Assembly (NCBI RefSeq): GCF_001886495.1
Contig: NZ_CP018022.1
Span: 620,001-684,000, forward strand
Direction of reading: 5' to 3'
Origin: Spiroplasma sp. NBRC 100390
Lineage (GTDB): Bacteria; Bacillota_I; Bacilli_A; Mycoplasmatales; Mycoplasmataceae
Length of the DNA stretch: 64,000 bases
Shown: positions 44,481 to 54,256 of the stretch, piece by piece
How the letters are laid out: each line of letters starts with the position of its first letter
How positions within the stretch are numbered: position 1 is the first letter of the stretch
Program-made: the position numbers and the translations under genes
The notes under the pieces: generated by a model
Database searches by the model: none
What the model was told of the DNA's origin: nothing
The model's input: the letters and a program-made list of their open reading frames with translations, nothing else

Positions 44481-44652
44481 TTTATTTTCCTTCCTAAAAT
44501 ATTTCTATTAGTAAATTGTGTCTAATTAATAATCAAATCACGTTCTTTCATCTCAAATTATAACATAAATATAAAACCCTTGATATTAACTTTTATTTTT
44601 CATTTATCAGTTTAAGCATTTTAGAAACACAGTTATAAAAAACAAATAACAT

Positions 44653-44677
44653 AAAAAGAACCCAATTTTCGGGTTCC
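44653..44677 (-). terminator. Intrinsic terminator of the chitinase gene
   Basis: A GGAACCC/GGGTTCT-type stem with loop GAAAATT and a following T5 on the minus strand, about 40 bases after the chitinase stop. Confidence 0.85.
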
Positions 44678-44713
44678 TATTAATGATATATTAATTAGTA
44701 GTTTACTAATATT

Positions 44714-45781
44714 CTATCGATAAAATTCATTTTGATATGTTTTAACAAACTCTCAATCTGTAACTGCATCTCAGTTAACTGATCAAGTCATCATTCCTTT
44801 TAAATAAATGTTTTGTTCTTTTAATAAGTCAGTTGCTTTTTTAATATCCTGAGCTTTAATTTGACCATTTGCTGCTGCATCATTGTTTGCTGGTAATCCT
44901 CATAATAATTGGTTGGCTGGAATTTGAAAAAAATTATCTTTTCCTTGCACAATATATTTTGCAATTAAATATAAGAATTCTGCTTTATATTTGGTATCAT
45001 TTTGTGTCAACCATCAACCATTAAAACCTAATGCTTCTTGTTCTTCAATTGGAACATTAACTCCATCCCCAGCTTGATTATAAAATTGTGGAGCAATAAA
45101 ATCAAGGTGTATACTTAAACCTCGCAAATATGGTAAATATTTTCCTTGACCTGCACTTGTTCGTAAATATGGAAATTCTGGTGCCATTGTAATTAAAAAT
45201 TCTTTGTTATAGAACTCTGCATAATAATTTTTAAGAAGCACTAAAACTCTAGGAATAATATCCTCATTTTCTCCAGCACTAATTGCTGATTGTTCTAAAT
45301 CAATATCAATTCCATCAAACCCAAACATACTTACTAACTTTCTAATTTCTTGAGTAAAAGCTAGTTCGTCATCAGATTTTAAAGAAATATGTGCATCAGC
45401 ACCACCTAATGATAAAATAACTTTTTGTCCACGCTCTTGTACTAATTGAACTTGATTAGCAAAATAATCATTTTTTTCATCTTGCGTAAAGTGCGGTTTA
45501 TGTGGTACTTCTGGAATAAAAGTTGGAATTTCACCAGTTTTATATGATTTCATAAATGAAACATTAATAAAATCATATTCCTGATTAACATCAACTAAAT
45601 CAATATATTTGGCGGTCCCGCCTTGATATCCAGCACCATTATCTCAGTTATGTCAGTAACCAACTAAAATTGGTTTGTGTTCTTGCGAATTATGATAAGT
45701 AGTAAAATTACTATTTGCTAATGATAACGGAGCACTTGTAACTAACGTCAATGTACTCATTAATGATATTAAACCATTCAT
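44714..45781 (-). CDS. Secreted GH18 chitinase
   Basis: A 355-residue glycoside hydrolase family 18 enzyme that cleaves beta-1,4-GlcNAc polymers such as chitin. It has a signal peptide (residues 1-25, NGLISLMSTLTLVTSAPLSLA) without a lipobox, so it is probably secreted. The catalytic DxxDxDxE motif is intact as DGIDIDLE at about residues 156-163, with E163 the acid. LSLGGADAH is the SxGG motif, and FIAPQFYNQAG and MTWSVNWD are the later strands. The start at 45779-45781 is preferred over an upstream ATG because AAAGGA is then 10 bases away. Monocistronic, with its own terminator. It points to an arthropod-associated life. Confidence 0.93.
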
Positions 45782-45927
45782 AATGATCATATCCTTTCAT
45801 TGTATAGTATTTTCAGTGGCTTTCCCTACCTTAATTTTACTAAGGAAAAATAAAAAAGTAAATAATAAAATCTTTTTAAAATAAGAAAGATTATAATTAT
45901 TTACTTACAATAGAAAGTTTTGTTGTT

Positions 45928-47532
45928 TTATGCTTGTCAACGTAGTTTTCAACCAGCAACTCCAATATAGGCTCCAATTAAGCCTAACGAAACCCCCAGA
46001 TAAATACCATAAGTTGGTGTAAAAACAAAATCTTGTCCACTTCATGCTTTTAAGAAGGGATCCATTGTATATTTAAATGGGTTAATATAAGTAACATACT
46101 TCAATACATCACTACCATTAATTAATTCTGCTGGAATAAAAGCCCCACTTAAGAAGGCAATCGGCATAAAAATAACATTTGACCCAGCAATAAATGAGGT
46201 TGTTGATTTAAAAATTGAAGATAACATCATTCCTAATGAAATTGTTGAAATAAAAACTAACACAACAAACGGAACTGCTGGTCCAAAGTGATTTGGCGCC
46301 GCAACTTCTTTTCAACCAAAACTTGGTCCAAAGAAAATTCCTGCTCATAATAATGTTCACAAAAACGATATAATAATAAAAATTAATCCAACGAACATTA
46401 CTGATAAAACAAAGAAAACTGGTTTAATATTTGTTGCTCCAATTCGCTTCATTAAAACACTATTTTTAAATTCTAAAATTGTTTGTGGAATAATAAAAAT
46501 TCCCACCGACATTGCTTGTACCATAGCAATTGAACCAACTAAAGTATGAATATTTTGCCCTGGATTGTCATTTAATTGTTTAAAAGCAAATCCGTTTAAA
46601 AATAATAATAAAATAGGATATACAATTAAAAAGAATGGTACAAAGAATCCTTTATAATAGTATTTTAACATTAAGTCAATTAATGGTTTGTTTTTACCAC
46701 GAACACGACCATCGCAAATTCATTTATCGACTTTATTTACCCGTGTGCTTTGCTTGCTTTGTTTGACCATTTTTTGAAATTGCTGATCTAAATCAGTTTT
46801 CTTGTTTTGTTCAAACATTTGTCAAGTAAAGTTATGAACTGAACCATATTTTTTTACAATATCTTTGACCATTCCGGCCTCTTTAATTTCACCATTATGA
46901 ACATAAATATATTTTTCACAAAATTCTTCAACTTCACTCATCATATGGGTTACTAAAAACATTGCTTTTCCTTTTTCAACAATGTTCTCGCGTAAAAAAT
47001 GAAAAATTTCTGACCGAACCTCAATATCTAACCCGGTTGAAATTTCATCTAAAATAACTAAGTCTGGGTCATGGATTACTGACAATAAGATATTTAACCG
47101 TTGTTGTTGTCCCCCAGAAAGTCCTTCGACAAATTTGTTTTCCATTCCAATTAGTTGATATGTCCGTAATAATTCTCGTAACTGACTATCAGTCATTGGA
47201 ATATTAAATGTATTTAAATAGTATTTAATCATATCCATAACTGAAATTCCAATTGGATATTTTGATTCTTGGAACTGAAGACCAATGGTTAAGTTTTCTT
47301 GACGAACTACTTTTCCGGCCGTTGCATGCCGAATCCCACCAATAATTTCACTTAACGTTGACTTCCCACTTCCATTAGCACCAATAACCCCAATTCGATC
47401 ACCAGGATTAATAACTAAATTAACATTATTTAAAGCAACTTTATTTTTGTACTTTTTTGTAACATCAATTACTTCAACTAACGGTTTGGACGCATCAATC
47501 GCTTTGCGTTCTTTTACAACTGTTTGCTTCAT
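45928..47532 (-). CDS. ABC-2 exporter with ATPase and permease fused in one chain
   Basis: A single 534-residue open frame. Residues 1-236 are an ABC ATPase: Walker A GANGSGKS at 51-58, QFQESKYP, LSGGQ at 138-142, Walker B LVILDE at 158-163, and switch LVTHMMSEVEEF. A charged linker (about residues 237-287) crosses in-frame TGA Trp codons. The last 250 residues are an ABC-2 permease with about six membrane helices, LMKRIGATNIKPV, and FLSGAFIPAELINGSDVLKYVTYINPFKYTMD, the classic ABC-2 block. The family usually has these on two genes, as at 2268-3795 here. The promoter has a T17 tract (47597-47613). The exported substrate is unknown. Confidence 0.9.
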
Positions 47533-47588
47533 AGTTTCCCCTTTCCTAGCTATATTTATTCAATTTTAATTAATAAATATGCTTGTTT

Positions 47589-47619
47589 ATTTTATCAAAA
47601 AAAAAAAAAAAAAGCATAA
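47589..47619 (-). promoter_or_regulatory. Poly-T-spacer promoter of the fused ABC exporter
   Basis: Minus strand: TATGCT (47613-47618, weak -35), a T17 tract (47597-47613), GA, then TAAAAT (47589-47594), spacer 18 bp. The -10 is about 57 bp before the ATG. A weak hairpin after nusB abuts it. Confidence 0.45.
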
Positions 47620-47675
47620 CCTTACCTTTTTTTCGTTGATTTATGACTTTTTATTTTATCAGATAGATAAAAACA

Positions 47676-48056
47676 TTAAATTTGATCTAAAACTGAATTA
47701 ATATAACTAAAATCAGTATCTTCACTATAAAGTTTTAGAATTTCTAAACTTTCATTAATAACAATTGCCTTTGCTAATCCTTGATAATGAATTGCATAAA
47801 CACCATACACTAAAACAGCTTTATGATAATTACTTAATCGTTCAAAACTTCATCCTGATTTTAAATGTTGATTAATAAGCCCAATAATTGTTGTTAAATT
47901 ACCTAAAATATCATCAATTTGTTCTGATTCAATGCTAGTTGTTACAACTTGTGAAAAATCATAAGCCTCTTGTTTTGTTGTTAAAACATCATGTTGCAAA
48001 ATAAAATGACGATATAACAAATTAATAATATTAATCCGTTCTTGGCGTTTTGACAT
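47676..48056 (-). CDS. nusB: Transcription antitermination protein NusB
   Basis: A 126-residue all-helical protein with the NusB pattern. It begins with the MSKRQERINIINLLYRHFI helix and ends with ERLSNYHKAVLVYGVYAIHY, AIVINESLEILKLYSEDTDFSYINSVLDQI (consensus VxInExVxLaKxYsxxxSxxFINGvLxxI). It is part of the complex that prevents premature termination in rRNA operons. The length is slightly short, with the middle region reduced. The start ATG at 48054-48056 has AAGGAG eight bases upstream. It lies 15 bases downstream of the NERD-like gene, likely the same transcript. Confidence 0.85.
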
Positions 48057-48071
48057 GTGACATACTCCTTT

Positions 48072-48737
48072 TTAAATATAGTGATATAAACAAAATAAAC
48101 TTCGTTTTTGTAACCGAGAATTATGACGATGACTATGAACTCCAAATAAATGATGTAACATTAAAATTGTTTCATCAGCTAAGAGATCATTTGTTAAATC
48201 ATCGTTCTTTTCAATATGTTTTATTATATCACTTCAATGATATTCTTGTTGATTAATTATTTGAATATTATTATAATTTTTAGCATCTGTTATTGTAAAT
48301 GGTTCTTTACTATTAATGACAACCAAATTAATGGTTGCTGTTCGTAAGAATTGTTTCGCATTAATCATTTTCATCATTCGATTAATCATGAATTGTTGTG
48401 TTACAACGGGAGAAGTAATTAAAGTATTATTTTGTTCTCACACTGGGGCTGCCATTGTTGTACTAACTGACCCATTTAATGTTTGTATTTTTAGAAAATA
48501 AAGATTCTTACGAGTTAAAATTAACCGGGGAAAATAATATGTTATTTTGCTAACATCATCATAAAAAGCAACATTTTTAAAATATCACATATAATTAACC
48601 GTTTTAACATATCGTTCAATAATTTTATCAAAATAACGATATTGCTCTAATTTTAATTCTTGTTTTCAATTTAACGCTGGTAATCCTAATTCCTGACGAA
48701 TTTTTGTTAAATAATGTTGATTCTTATGAGTTAACAT
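48072..48737 (-). CDS. NERD-like (nuclease-related domain) protein
   Basis: A 221-residue protein. The middle region has the NERD outline: a hydrophobic strand set (YFPRLILTRKNLYFLKIQTLNG) where NERD proteins place I-D-x-x-G-x-x-x-I-E-x-K, then W-E-Q-N-N and SPVVTQQFMINRMMKMI (family W-x-x-x-x-x-x-x-NP-x-x-Q-x-x-x-N), and a closing strand INLVVINSKEPFTI. The catalytic E-x-K is replaced here by K-I-Q, so activity is doubtful. The N-terminus is a basic helix. It lies directly upstream of nusB and downstream of a terminator, 15 bases before nusB. DNA binding or a degenerate nuclease role is a guess. Confidence 0.5.
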
Positions 48738-48766
48738 TATTTCCCCTCCTTTCTCTTAAATTAAGT

Positions 48767-48789
48767 AAAAAAGAAACCTACGGTTTCTT
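48767..48789 (-). terminator. Terminator after the 150-aa unknown gene
   Basis: An 8-bp stem AAGAAACC/GGTTTCTT with a 3-nt loop and a T-run on the minus strand. The stop codon of the gene lies in the loop side. Confidence 0.8.
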
Positions 48790-49230
48790 ACGATGTCAAA
48801 AGTGACTAGTTCGTTTTTGATGTTGATAACGATATTGTATTTCATCTTCAGCAATTAGCTGTTCAATTAAAACATCGTTGTCTTTCCGTGTTAATGCTTC
48901 TTGATAATCAAATGTTTTTTCATGAACACGAACATGAATGCCATTAAGTAATAATGGTGCTTTAATTTCTGCTAACTTTAAAAACCTAATTTCTTTTGGA
49001 TATAAATACAATAATTTCCCATGTAACTTAACATTTCGTAATAAAATAAAGTCATTTTTACTCGGGGAGTTTGCGACATTATCTTCGGTATAAACATTAT
49101 AACTAAGATAATGATTATAATCTTGTTCATTGCCAGCAAAAAACATTTGATTTTTATGCATTCGATCAATACAAATAATTTTCCCATTATGTAAAAAATA
49201 TAAATGTCCGGTTTTAATATCTCTTATCAT
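48778..49230 (-). CDS. Hypothetical protein, 150 aa
   Basis: A 150-residue protein with no recognised family. It opens with a beta-rich segment (MIRDIKTGHLYFLHNGKIICID) that looks like a small barrel. It contains a KNDFILLRNVKLHGKLLYLYPKEIRFLKLAEI stretch and ends in a charged helix (YQEALTRKDNDVLIEQLIAED) with a basic RYQHQKRTSHFWHRKKP tail. The tail crosses one TGA read as Trp. It has a strong AGGAGG site and its own terminator. It lies 75 bases downstream of the coiled-coil gene at 49306, separated by a short spacer in which no promoter is evident. It may be part of the same unit as the three coiled-coil proteins. Confidence 0.75.
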
Positions 49231-49305
49231 TTCTCGTTACCTCCTCTTCTATCTCTCTTTTATTGCTAATTTTGGTTGATAGTTAACGAGTTGATAATTA
49301 ATACG

Positions 49306-50943
49306 TTATTTGTTGTTCCGTGCTTCTTGCATCAATTGTGCTTGCACTCGTAATGATTCAATTAAAGCTTGGCGATTTTCTTTCACTTCGTCACGAATTC
49401 GTAATAATCGTTGAAATTCTTTTTGGCGTTTAATAAACTCTTCAATATTTCCTTTTGTGTTTTTATATTTAAGAACTTGTTTATCTAACAACTTAATTTC
49501 AGCATATTGCTTCTGGTTTAATAACATAACATGTTTTCGTAACAGCGCAATTGATTTATTACGATTTTCTAAAATTGCCGCATTTAATTTATCATCATTT
49601 GTTTTAATTGTTCGTGATAAATTGATTGCCCGGTTAAAATCAGCTAATTCTTGTGAAATTTGGCGATTATAACCTTGTTCATATTGTTGTCGAACTTCTA
49701 ATAAATACTGCAACATTTTTTGTTCATAGACTAAACGTTGATCAATATTAGGTCGTTTCTTCTCATCATACTGATGATTATAATTTGTTTTTTTATAACG
49801 ATCTTCACTCAGTAATTCTGCTTGTTCATTAGCAAAGTCCATTGTTGAGGTTTCTCCTTTTTTGTTCTTTGCTTTTAGTGCAGGACTTTCTTTTTTATTC
49901 TTTTTTTGCTTTGTTTTAAAAGCAAATGTTTCTTTTAAATGTTCTAATTGTGTTTGTTCTTCCGCATTTAATTTATAAAAACGTGCCTTATTTTCTAACC
50001 GTAAAATTAATCGTTCTTCCATTGATAATGGATCTTCAGCAGTACGAATTATTTTAACTGGTTTTGGTTTTGGTGGTACAATATCTCTTGCCGCAAATTC
50101 ATTTAAGTTAATTTCAACTTGATTTTGTTTAATTAAGCGAACAAGGATTTCTTCGTCCCCTTTTTCAATTTCAATTTTATCATCAGAATCAACAACAAAG
50201 TCAACAACTGATAACCCATTTTGTTTTATTTGTGAAATCTGGTGGGCTAAAATTGGGCGTAAATCACGACGAATTGTTGTTACTTCTTCTGTTTCAGTTC
50301 GCCGAATAATTGTTTTCATTTCGTTTGTTTCTGGTTCTGATGACCCTAATTTTGTTTTTACACGATCAACATCTAAACTATTTCAATTCGAGAAAGTATT
50401 AAATTGATCATTAATTAATTCACTGTCTTTTAACGGTGGTTTAATTAAATTAGTTGTTTTCGGAATGGCATTTTTAGCAGACCTTTTTGTTCTACTAACA
50501 GTTTTATTAGTTTTTGGTTGATCTAATGGTGTTGAAATTAGGATATCTTGCTGAAGTGGCTGCTTCACTTTTGCTGCTGGTTTTTTACTAGCTGCTTGTT
50601 TTGCTTTATGATTGTTTAATCTTGCAAAAACTGGAATTTCTTTGTCACTACGATAACTATAATCAATGAATTTACTTTTATTTTTTTGTTCTTCTCAAGC
50701 ATTATCTTTATCTTTTAAACGAATAACTCCCTTTTTTTTGGTTCCAACAACTTCAGTTAAATATTTTTGTTTTAATGCTTGATACTCTGGGCTATTTTCA
50801 TCTAATTGTCTTAATAAAACTTTAATTGTTGCTGGAGTTAATTTTTTATCCATTAGTTCTGCTGCATCTCGTTCTGAATCAACAATGCTACCATAATTAG
50901 CACGAGTAACGACAACAGTTTCTGAGTCTTTTTCTTTTGCCAT
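49306..50943 (-). CDS. Long charged coiled-coil protein (545 aa)
   Basis: The 545-residue frame is continuous with TGA as Trp. The N-terminal block has NYGSIVDSERDAAELMDKK and LTPATIKVLLRQLDENSPEY. A Lys/Pro-rich segment with TNKTVSRTKRSAKNAIPKT follows, then a beta-like region (VVDFVVDSDDKIEIEKGDEEI). A long C-terminal helical rod ends the chain (EQTQLEHLKETF, LVYEQKMLQYLLEVRQQYEQG, LLDKQVLKYKNTKGNIEEF, LRIRDEVKENRQALIESL). It holds one DEKKRPN motif near residue 397, also found in the two following genes. No known domain or signal peptide. The low-hydrophobic, high-charge make-up suggests a filament or scaffold in the cytoplasm. Spiroplasma has internal cytoskeletal ribbons, but a link is only a guess. 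Confidence 0.8.
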
Positions 50944-51097
50944 TTTTTAATCCTCTTATTTGCTTTCTCATTTTTAATACATATATATATTATATAAAAT
51001 TTTTAAACTTTTTTAAATAGTTTTAGCAAAAAACCTTGCTTTTTTTAATAAATTATTTATAATATTATTTCATTATTTTAATTAAACTCTATCACCT

Positions 51098-51685
51098 TTA
51101 TTTGAGACCTTTTTTATAAATTAACCGCTGTCATTTTGTTATTTTCGGAACAACCCCTTGCTTAATTGGTTTTTCAATTTGCACCGGATGATATATCTCA
51201 TATTCATTAGCTAACGCTTGTCCAATTTCGCGCATTAAAATTGTGCCATAATTATCTTCTTCATAGGAAGGTGTCATTTTGTTATCTTTTGCAAAAAATG
51301 ATTTTGGAAGTGAATCTTTTGCTTCAATCTCACTATTAAGTATTTTTTTATTTATCTTTGGTAGTTTAACTGGCTTTGCTAATGTTGCTAAATATTCTTC
51401 TCGTTTTTTTAGTTCGACTAGTCGTGATTGTTGCAAATCACGCAAAATTAATTCTTGTTGACGATGCAACTGTTGCGCTTGAACTTTTTGATTAATTTTT
51501 AACACTTGTAACAATTGTTGTTGCATTTTAGCATCAGTTTCTTGTGCTCAGAGCTCTTTTTCTTGCGCTCATTGAAGAACAACATCTGGTCGTTTTTGCG
51601 GATCAATCCCACTTGACGTAACAACTTCATCAAAATATTTTCGAATTAAATCTGCTGTTGGTAATGTTGTTTGTTTTGCTCCCAT
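51098..51685 (-). CDS. Charged coiled-coil protein with KRPD motif (195 aa)
   Basis: A 195-residue protein starting MGAKQTTLPTADLIRKYFDE. Near residue 28 lies the motif IDPQKRPDVVLQWAQEKELW, matching the DPKKRPN motif of its neighbours. From about residue 55 it is a long helical coiled coil (QQQLLQVLKINQKVQAQQLH, LRDLQQSRLVELKKREEYL). The C-terminal 60 residues have a KLPKINKKILNSEIEAKDS stretch and a small folded end with NYGTILMREIGQALANEYE. The NYGTI element echoes NYGSI in the 545-aa protein. There is no signal peptide or known domain. It is separated by 13 bases from the 670-aa gene upstream (stop 51699) and 154 bases from the 545-aa gene downstream. Confidence 0.8.
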
Positions 51686-51698
51686 TATTATTCCCTCA

Positions 51699-53711
51699 CT
51701 ATTTTTTTTGATGCTCCTCGCCAGTTTTATCTTCTACTGAGTCAACTAAAAAACCATTAACAACTTTTTTTCCTTCTGCAAGATATTTATTAATTAAAAT
51801 CTGTGGTAATGGTTTTGGTTTAATTTTTCGATGACGCAGTTTTTTTTGATAGCGTACTTCTTTACGAATATTCTTTTGAATTAATTTTTCTTTTACTAAT
51901 CGTTCATGAAGTTGTTCTAATTGTTGTCGTTCAATTTCACGAATTTCGCGAGGATGATAACCAGCAAAAGTATATTGGTTTCCTGCTAAATTTATTGTTA
52001 AATCAGGTGTTTTTGTTGGATCAAGATAGTTAATCTGATAATCTTTTAACTCTTTTTGAGTATATAATGTTAAATCAATTAATCGTGCTTTCTCATTAGC
52101 ATCTTTTTTTATTTTCATATTATCTAATGAAAGTTGTTCTTTCGTCATTGTTATGACATCTAGTTTTTTCATTCTTTTTTCTTCGTAATTATTACCAAAT
52201 TTTAGTTTTTTTAAATTAGGTCGTTTTTTAGGATCAACTGTTGAAATATATTTTTCTTGCGGTGACATTGCAGGAAGAACTGTTGTCTTATTTGGTGTAC
52301 TTTCTTTTGCTGCACCATTTAATTGTGTTAAGTTATTACTACTTGGCGCTGAAAATGAGGTATTTGCTGGATTTGACATTACGTTAGTAGTTACAAATTT
52401 TGATAAAACTGTTGGTTTTGGTTTCTGAATTGCTTTAACAAACAATGGTCTAATTTGATTAGTAATTGCTGTGTCTAAATAAAGATCTGTTTTAAAAATT
52501 GGTTTTCGTTGTGGCTCATCAGTGATGAAATTTCGAATATATTTACCCCCAATTTGTTTTTTTGTTTTTCCTAAACTACGAGATAAACTTTCTTGCACCA
52601 TTTGATTACGTTTTTTAATAACATTTTCTGGATCAATCACAACTTTTTCTTCATTATCATCCTTCGACAAAGTAATTTCTTTCATATATTGTTTTCATTC
52701 TGACGGATGTGAATCACGACGAGACAATAATTCTAATTGGTTTTTACTTAAATTCATTTGTTCTTTAATTTCATCAAGAGAGCGTGGTTTAACATCACTA
52801 TTTACACGAGAGTAGTCTTCTTCAGGATGATACACACCTCGGGCTCGATTTAAGTAAGGATGTTCATCATGATTCGTCGCATCACGTCGTGCTAATAATT
52901 CAATTTGATTTTGATTTAAACCTCAACTCTTTGCATGTTCTTTAACTTGGTTATTAAAAGTTTTTAATATTTCACCAGTATATTCATCATGATGTTCAGA
53001 AATGTTTTTTTCTCGTTCACTATGATAGCGACCATATTGTTCATTCCGTTGCCGAATTAAACGTTGTTGATTTGGATTTAATTTTCTAATTAAATCTTCA
53101 ACTTCTTTTGGTGTTGATTTTCCGGTTATATTTTCAACCGCCAAATTATCATCTTCTGTTTCAAAAGTAAGGTTGACTGTTGAAATTAATCCTACTTCTT
53201 TTTCTTTTTGATCAACTGCCAATGCATTAATATTATTATTTAAAAAACTTTCTCGTGGTTCTTTTAATTCTGATTCAATTGCTTCTTGTGATTCTTGGTA
53301 TCCTCTTACCACTCGGGCTGGAAATAAATCTTCTGAACGATATAGTTTTCGTTTTGCTAAAAGATCTAATTGTCCGGGATTTAATCCCATATTACTTTTT
53401 TTACTCGCTGTTGTTTTTATTTTTTCTATTGGTCTTGATGCTTTTTTAGTTGTTGTTTTTTTAAAGTTAACATTTTCTCCCAGAACTGCTTTGATAAATT
53501 TTTCGTATTCTTTTTCATAACGATTATCTCAATCAACCGTACTAGTTGCATTTAATGTTTCATATTCTGTCATTAACTTTAAATACGGTTCTGATTTTTT
53601 TCAAGCTTTTGTTAAAGCTTTAATAACAGTTGTTTCATTAACCTTCATTTTTAAACTGTTGTTAACTTCTTGTAGTTGTTTTGTTTCATTTAGTTTCTTC
53701 TTAGCCATCAT
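51699..53711 (-). CDS. Repeat-containing charged coiled-coil protein (670 aa)
   Basis: A 670-residue protein. The N-terminal 100 residues are a basic helical domain (MMAKKKLNETKQLQEVNNSL). Four copies of a helix-turn repeat L-[NS]-x-x-Q-x-x-L-[LI]-x-x-R follow, near residues 109 (GLNPGQLDLLAKRK), 210 (LNPNQQRLIRQRN), 264 (GLNQNQIELLARRD, then EHPYLNRARGVYHP) and 320 (LSKNQLELLSRRD). Then come a low-complexity S/T/N linker, a DPKKRPN motif near residue 490, and a C-terminal helical rod (QQLEQLHERLVKEKLIQKN). No family is recognised. The gene is the first of the three-gene group, with a normal start and no signal peptide. ATG at 53709-53711 or 53706-53708 is possible. Confidence 0.8.
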
Positions 53712-53819
53712 CTTTACCTCAATTTTATTTATAACCATAAGTAAAATGCTTTCCATAAAATTATATCATTTTTTTCTTGCTTTTTCTATCGATACTTGTA
53801 TGATAATTAATTAAAAAAT

Positions 53820-53840
53820 AAAAGAGAAGTTCTCTTTTAT
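53820..53840 (-). terminator. Intrinsic terminator after ruvX
   Basis: An 8-bp stem AAAAGAGA/TCTCTTTT with a 3-nt loop followed by T-rich sequence on the minus strand, overlapping the ruvX stop. Confidence 0.75.
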
Positions 53841-54256
53841 TTTTGTTGAAGAAATGTTTCTAAAATTAATTGTGCTGCTAAACTATCTTTTTTACTTTTT
53901 CGCTTTTGCCGCGATAAATTAGCTTCTAACATAATTTGATGTGCTTGTCGTGTTGTTAAACGTTCATCAATTAAGTGAATCTCAATAATAACACTTAACA
54001 TTGGTTTTAATAAAGCAATGAATTCATCCACCATGATTGCTCGTGGTCCAATTGTATTATTCATATTTTTAGGATAACCAATTACAATATCAGTAATCTT
54101 TTCATTTGCAATTAAGGTTGCTAAATATTGTGCTGCATTTAAAAAATCATGATCAGAAAATTGATAAACACCATAACTTGTTGCGATCACGCCATGACTT
54201 GTGGCAAGTCCTAATGTTTTTGTCCCTAAGTCAATTCCTAAATAATATTTAGCCAT
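53837..54256 (-). CDS. ruvX: Holliday junction resolvase RuvX/YqgF-like
   Basis: A 139-residue protein of the YqgF/RuvX family with an RNase H-like fold. It is implicated in Holliday-junction resolution or pre-16S rRNA processing. The motifs are clear: YLGIDLGTKTLGLATS at the N-terminus with the first catalytic Asp, IVIGYPKNMNNTIGPRA, and DERLTTRQAHQIM near residue 95. The last helix holds SKKDSLAAQLILETFL with the third acidic residue. Its start codon lies inside the end of alaS (8-base overlap), so it is translationally coupled with alaS, an order common in Firmicutes (alaS-ruvX). Start at 54254-54256; an upstream in-frame extension is alaS sequence in another frame. Confidence 0.92.
   Translation of the reverse strand: MAKYYLGIDLGTKTLGLATSHGVIATSYGVYQFSDHDFLNAAQYLATLIANEKITDIVIGYPKNMNNTIGPRAIMVDEFIALLKPMLSVIIEIHLIDERLTTRQAHQIMLEANLSRQKRKSKKDSLAAQLILETFLQQK

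Noticed and set aside
48796-49187. Second frame overlapping the 150-aa gene
   Set aside because: The frame at 48978-49187 has no support. The 150-aa frame has a strong AGGAGG site and a terminator at its end.
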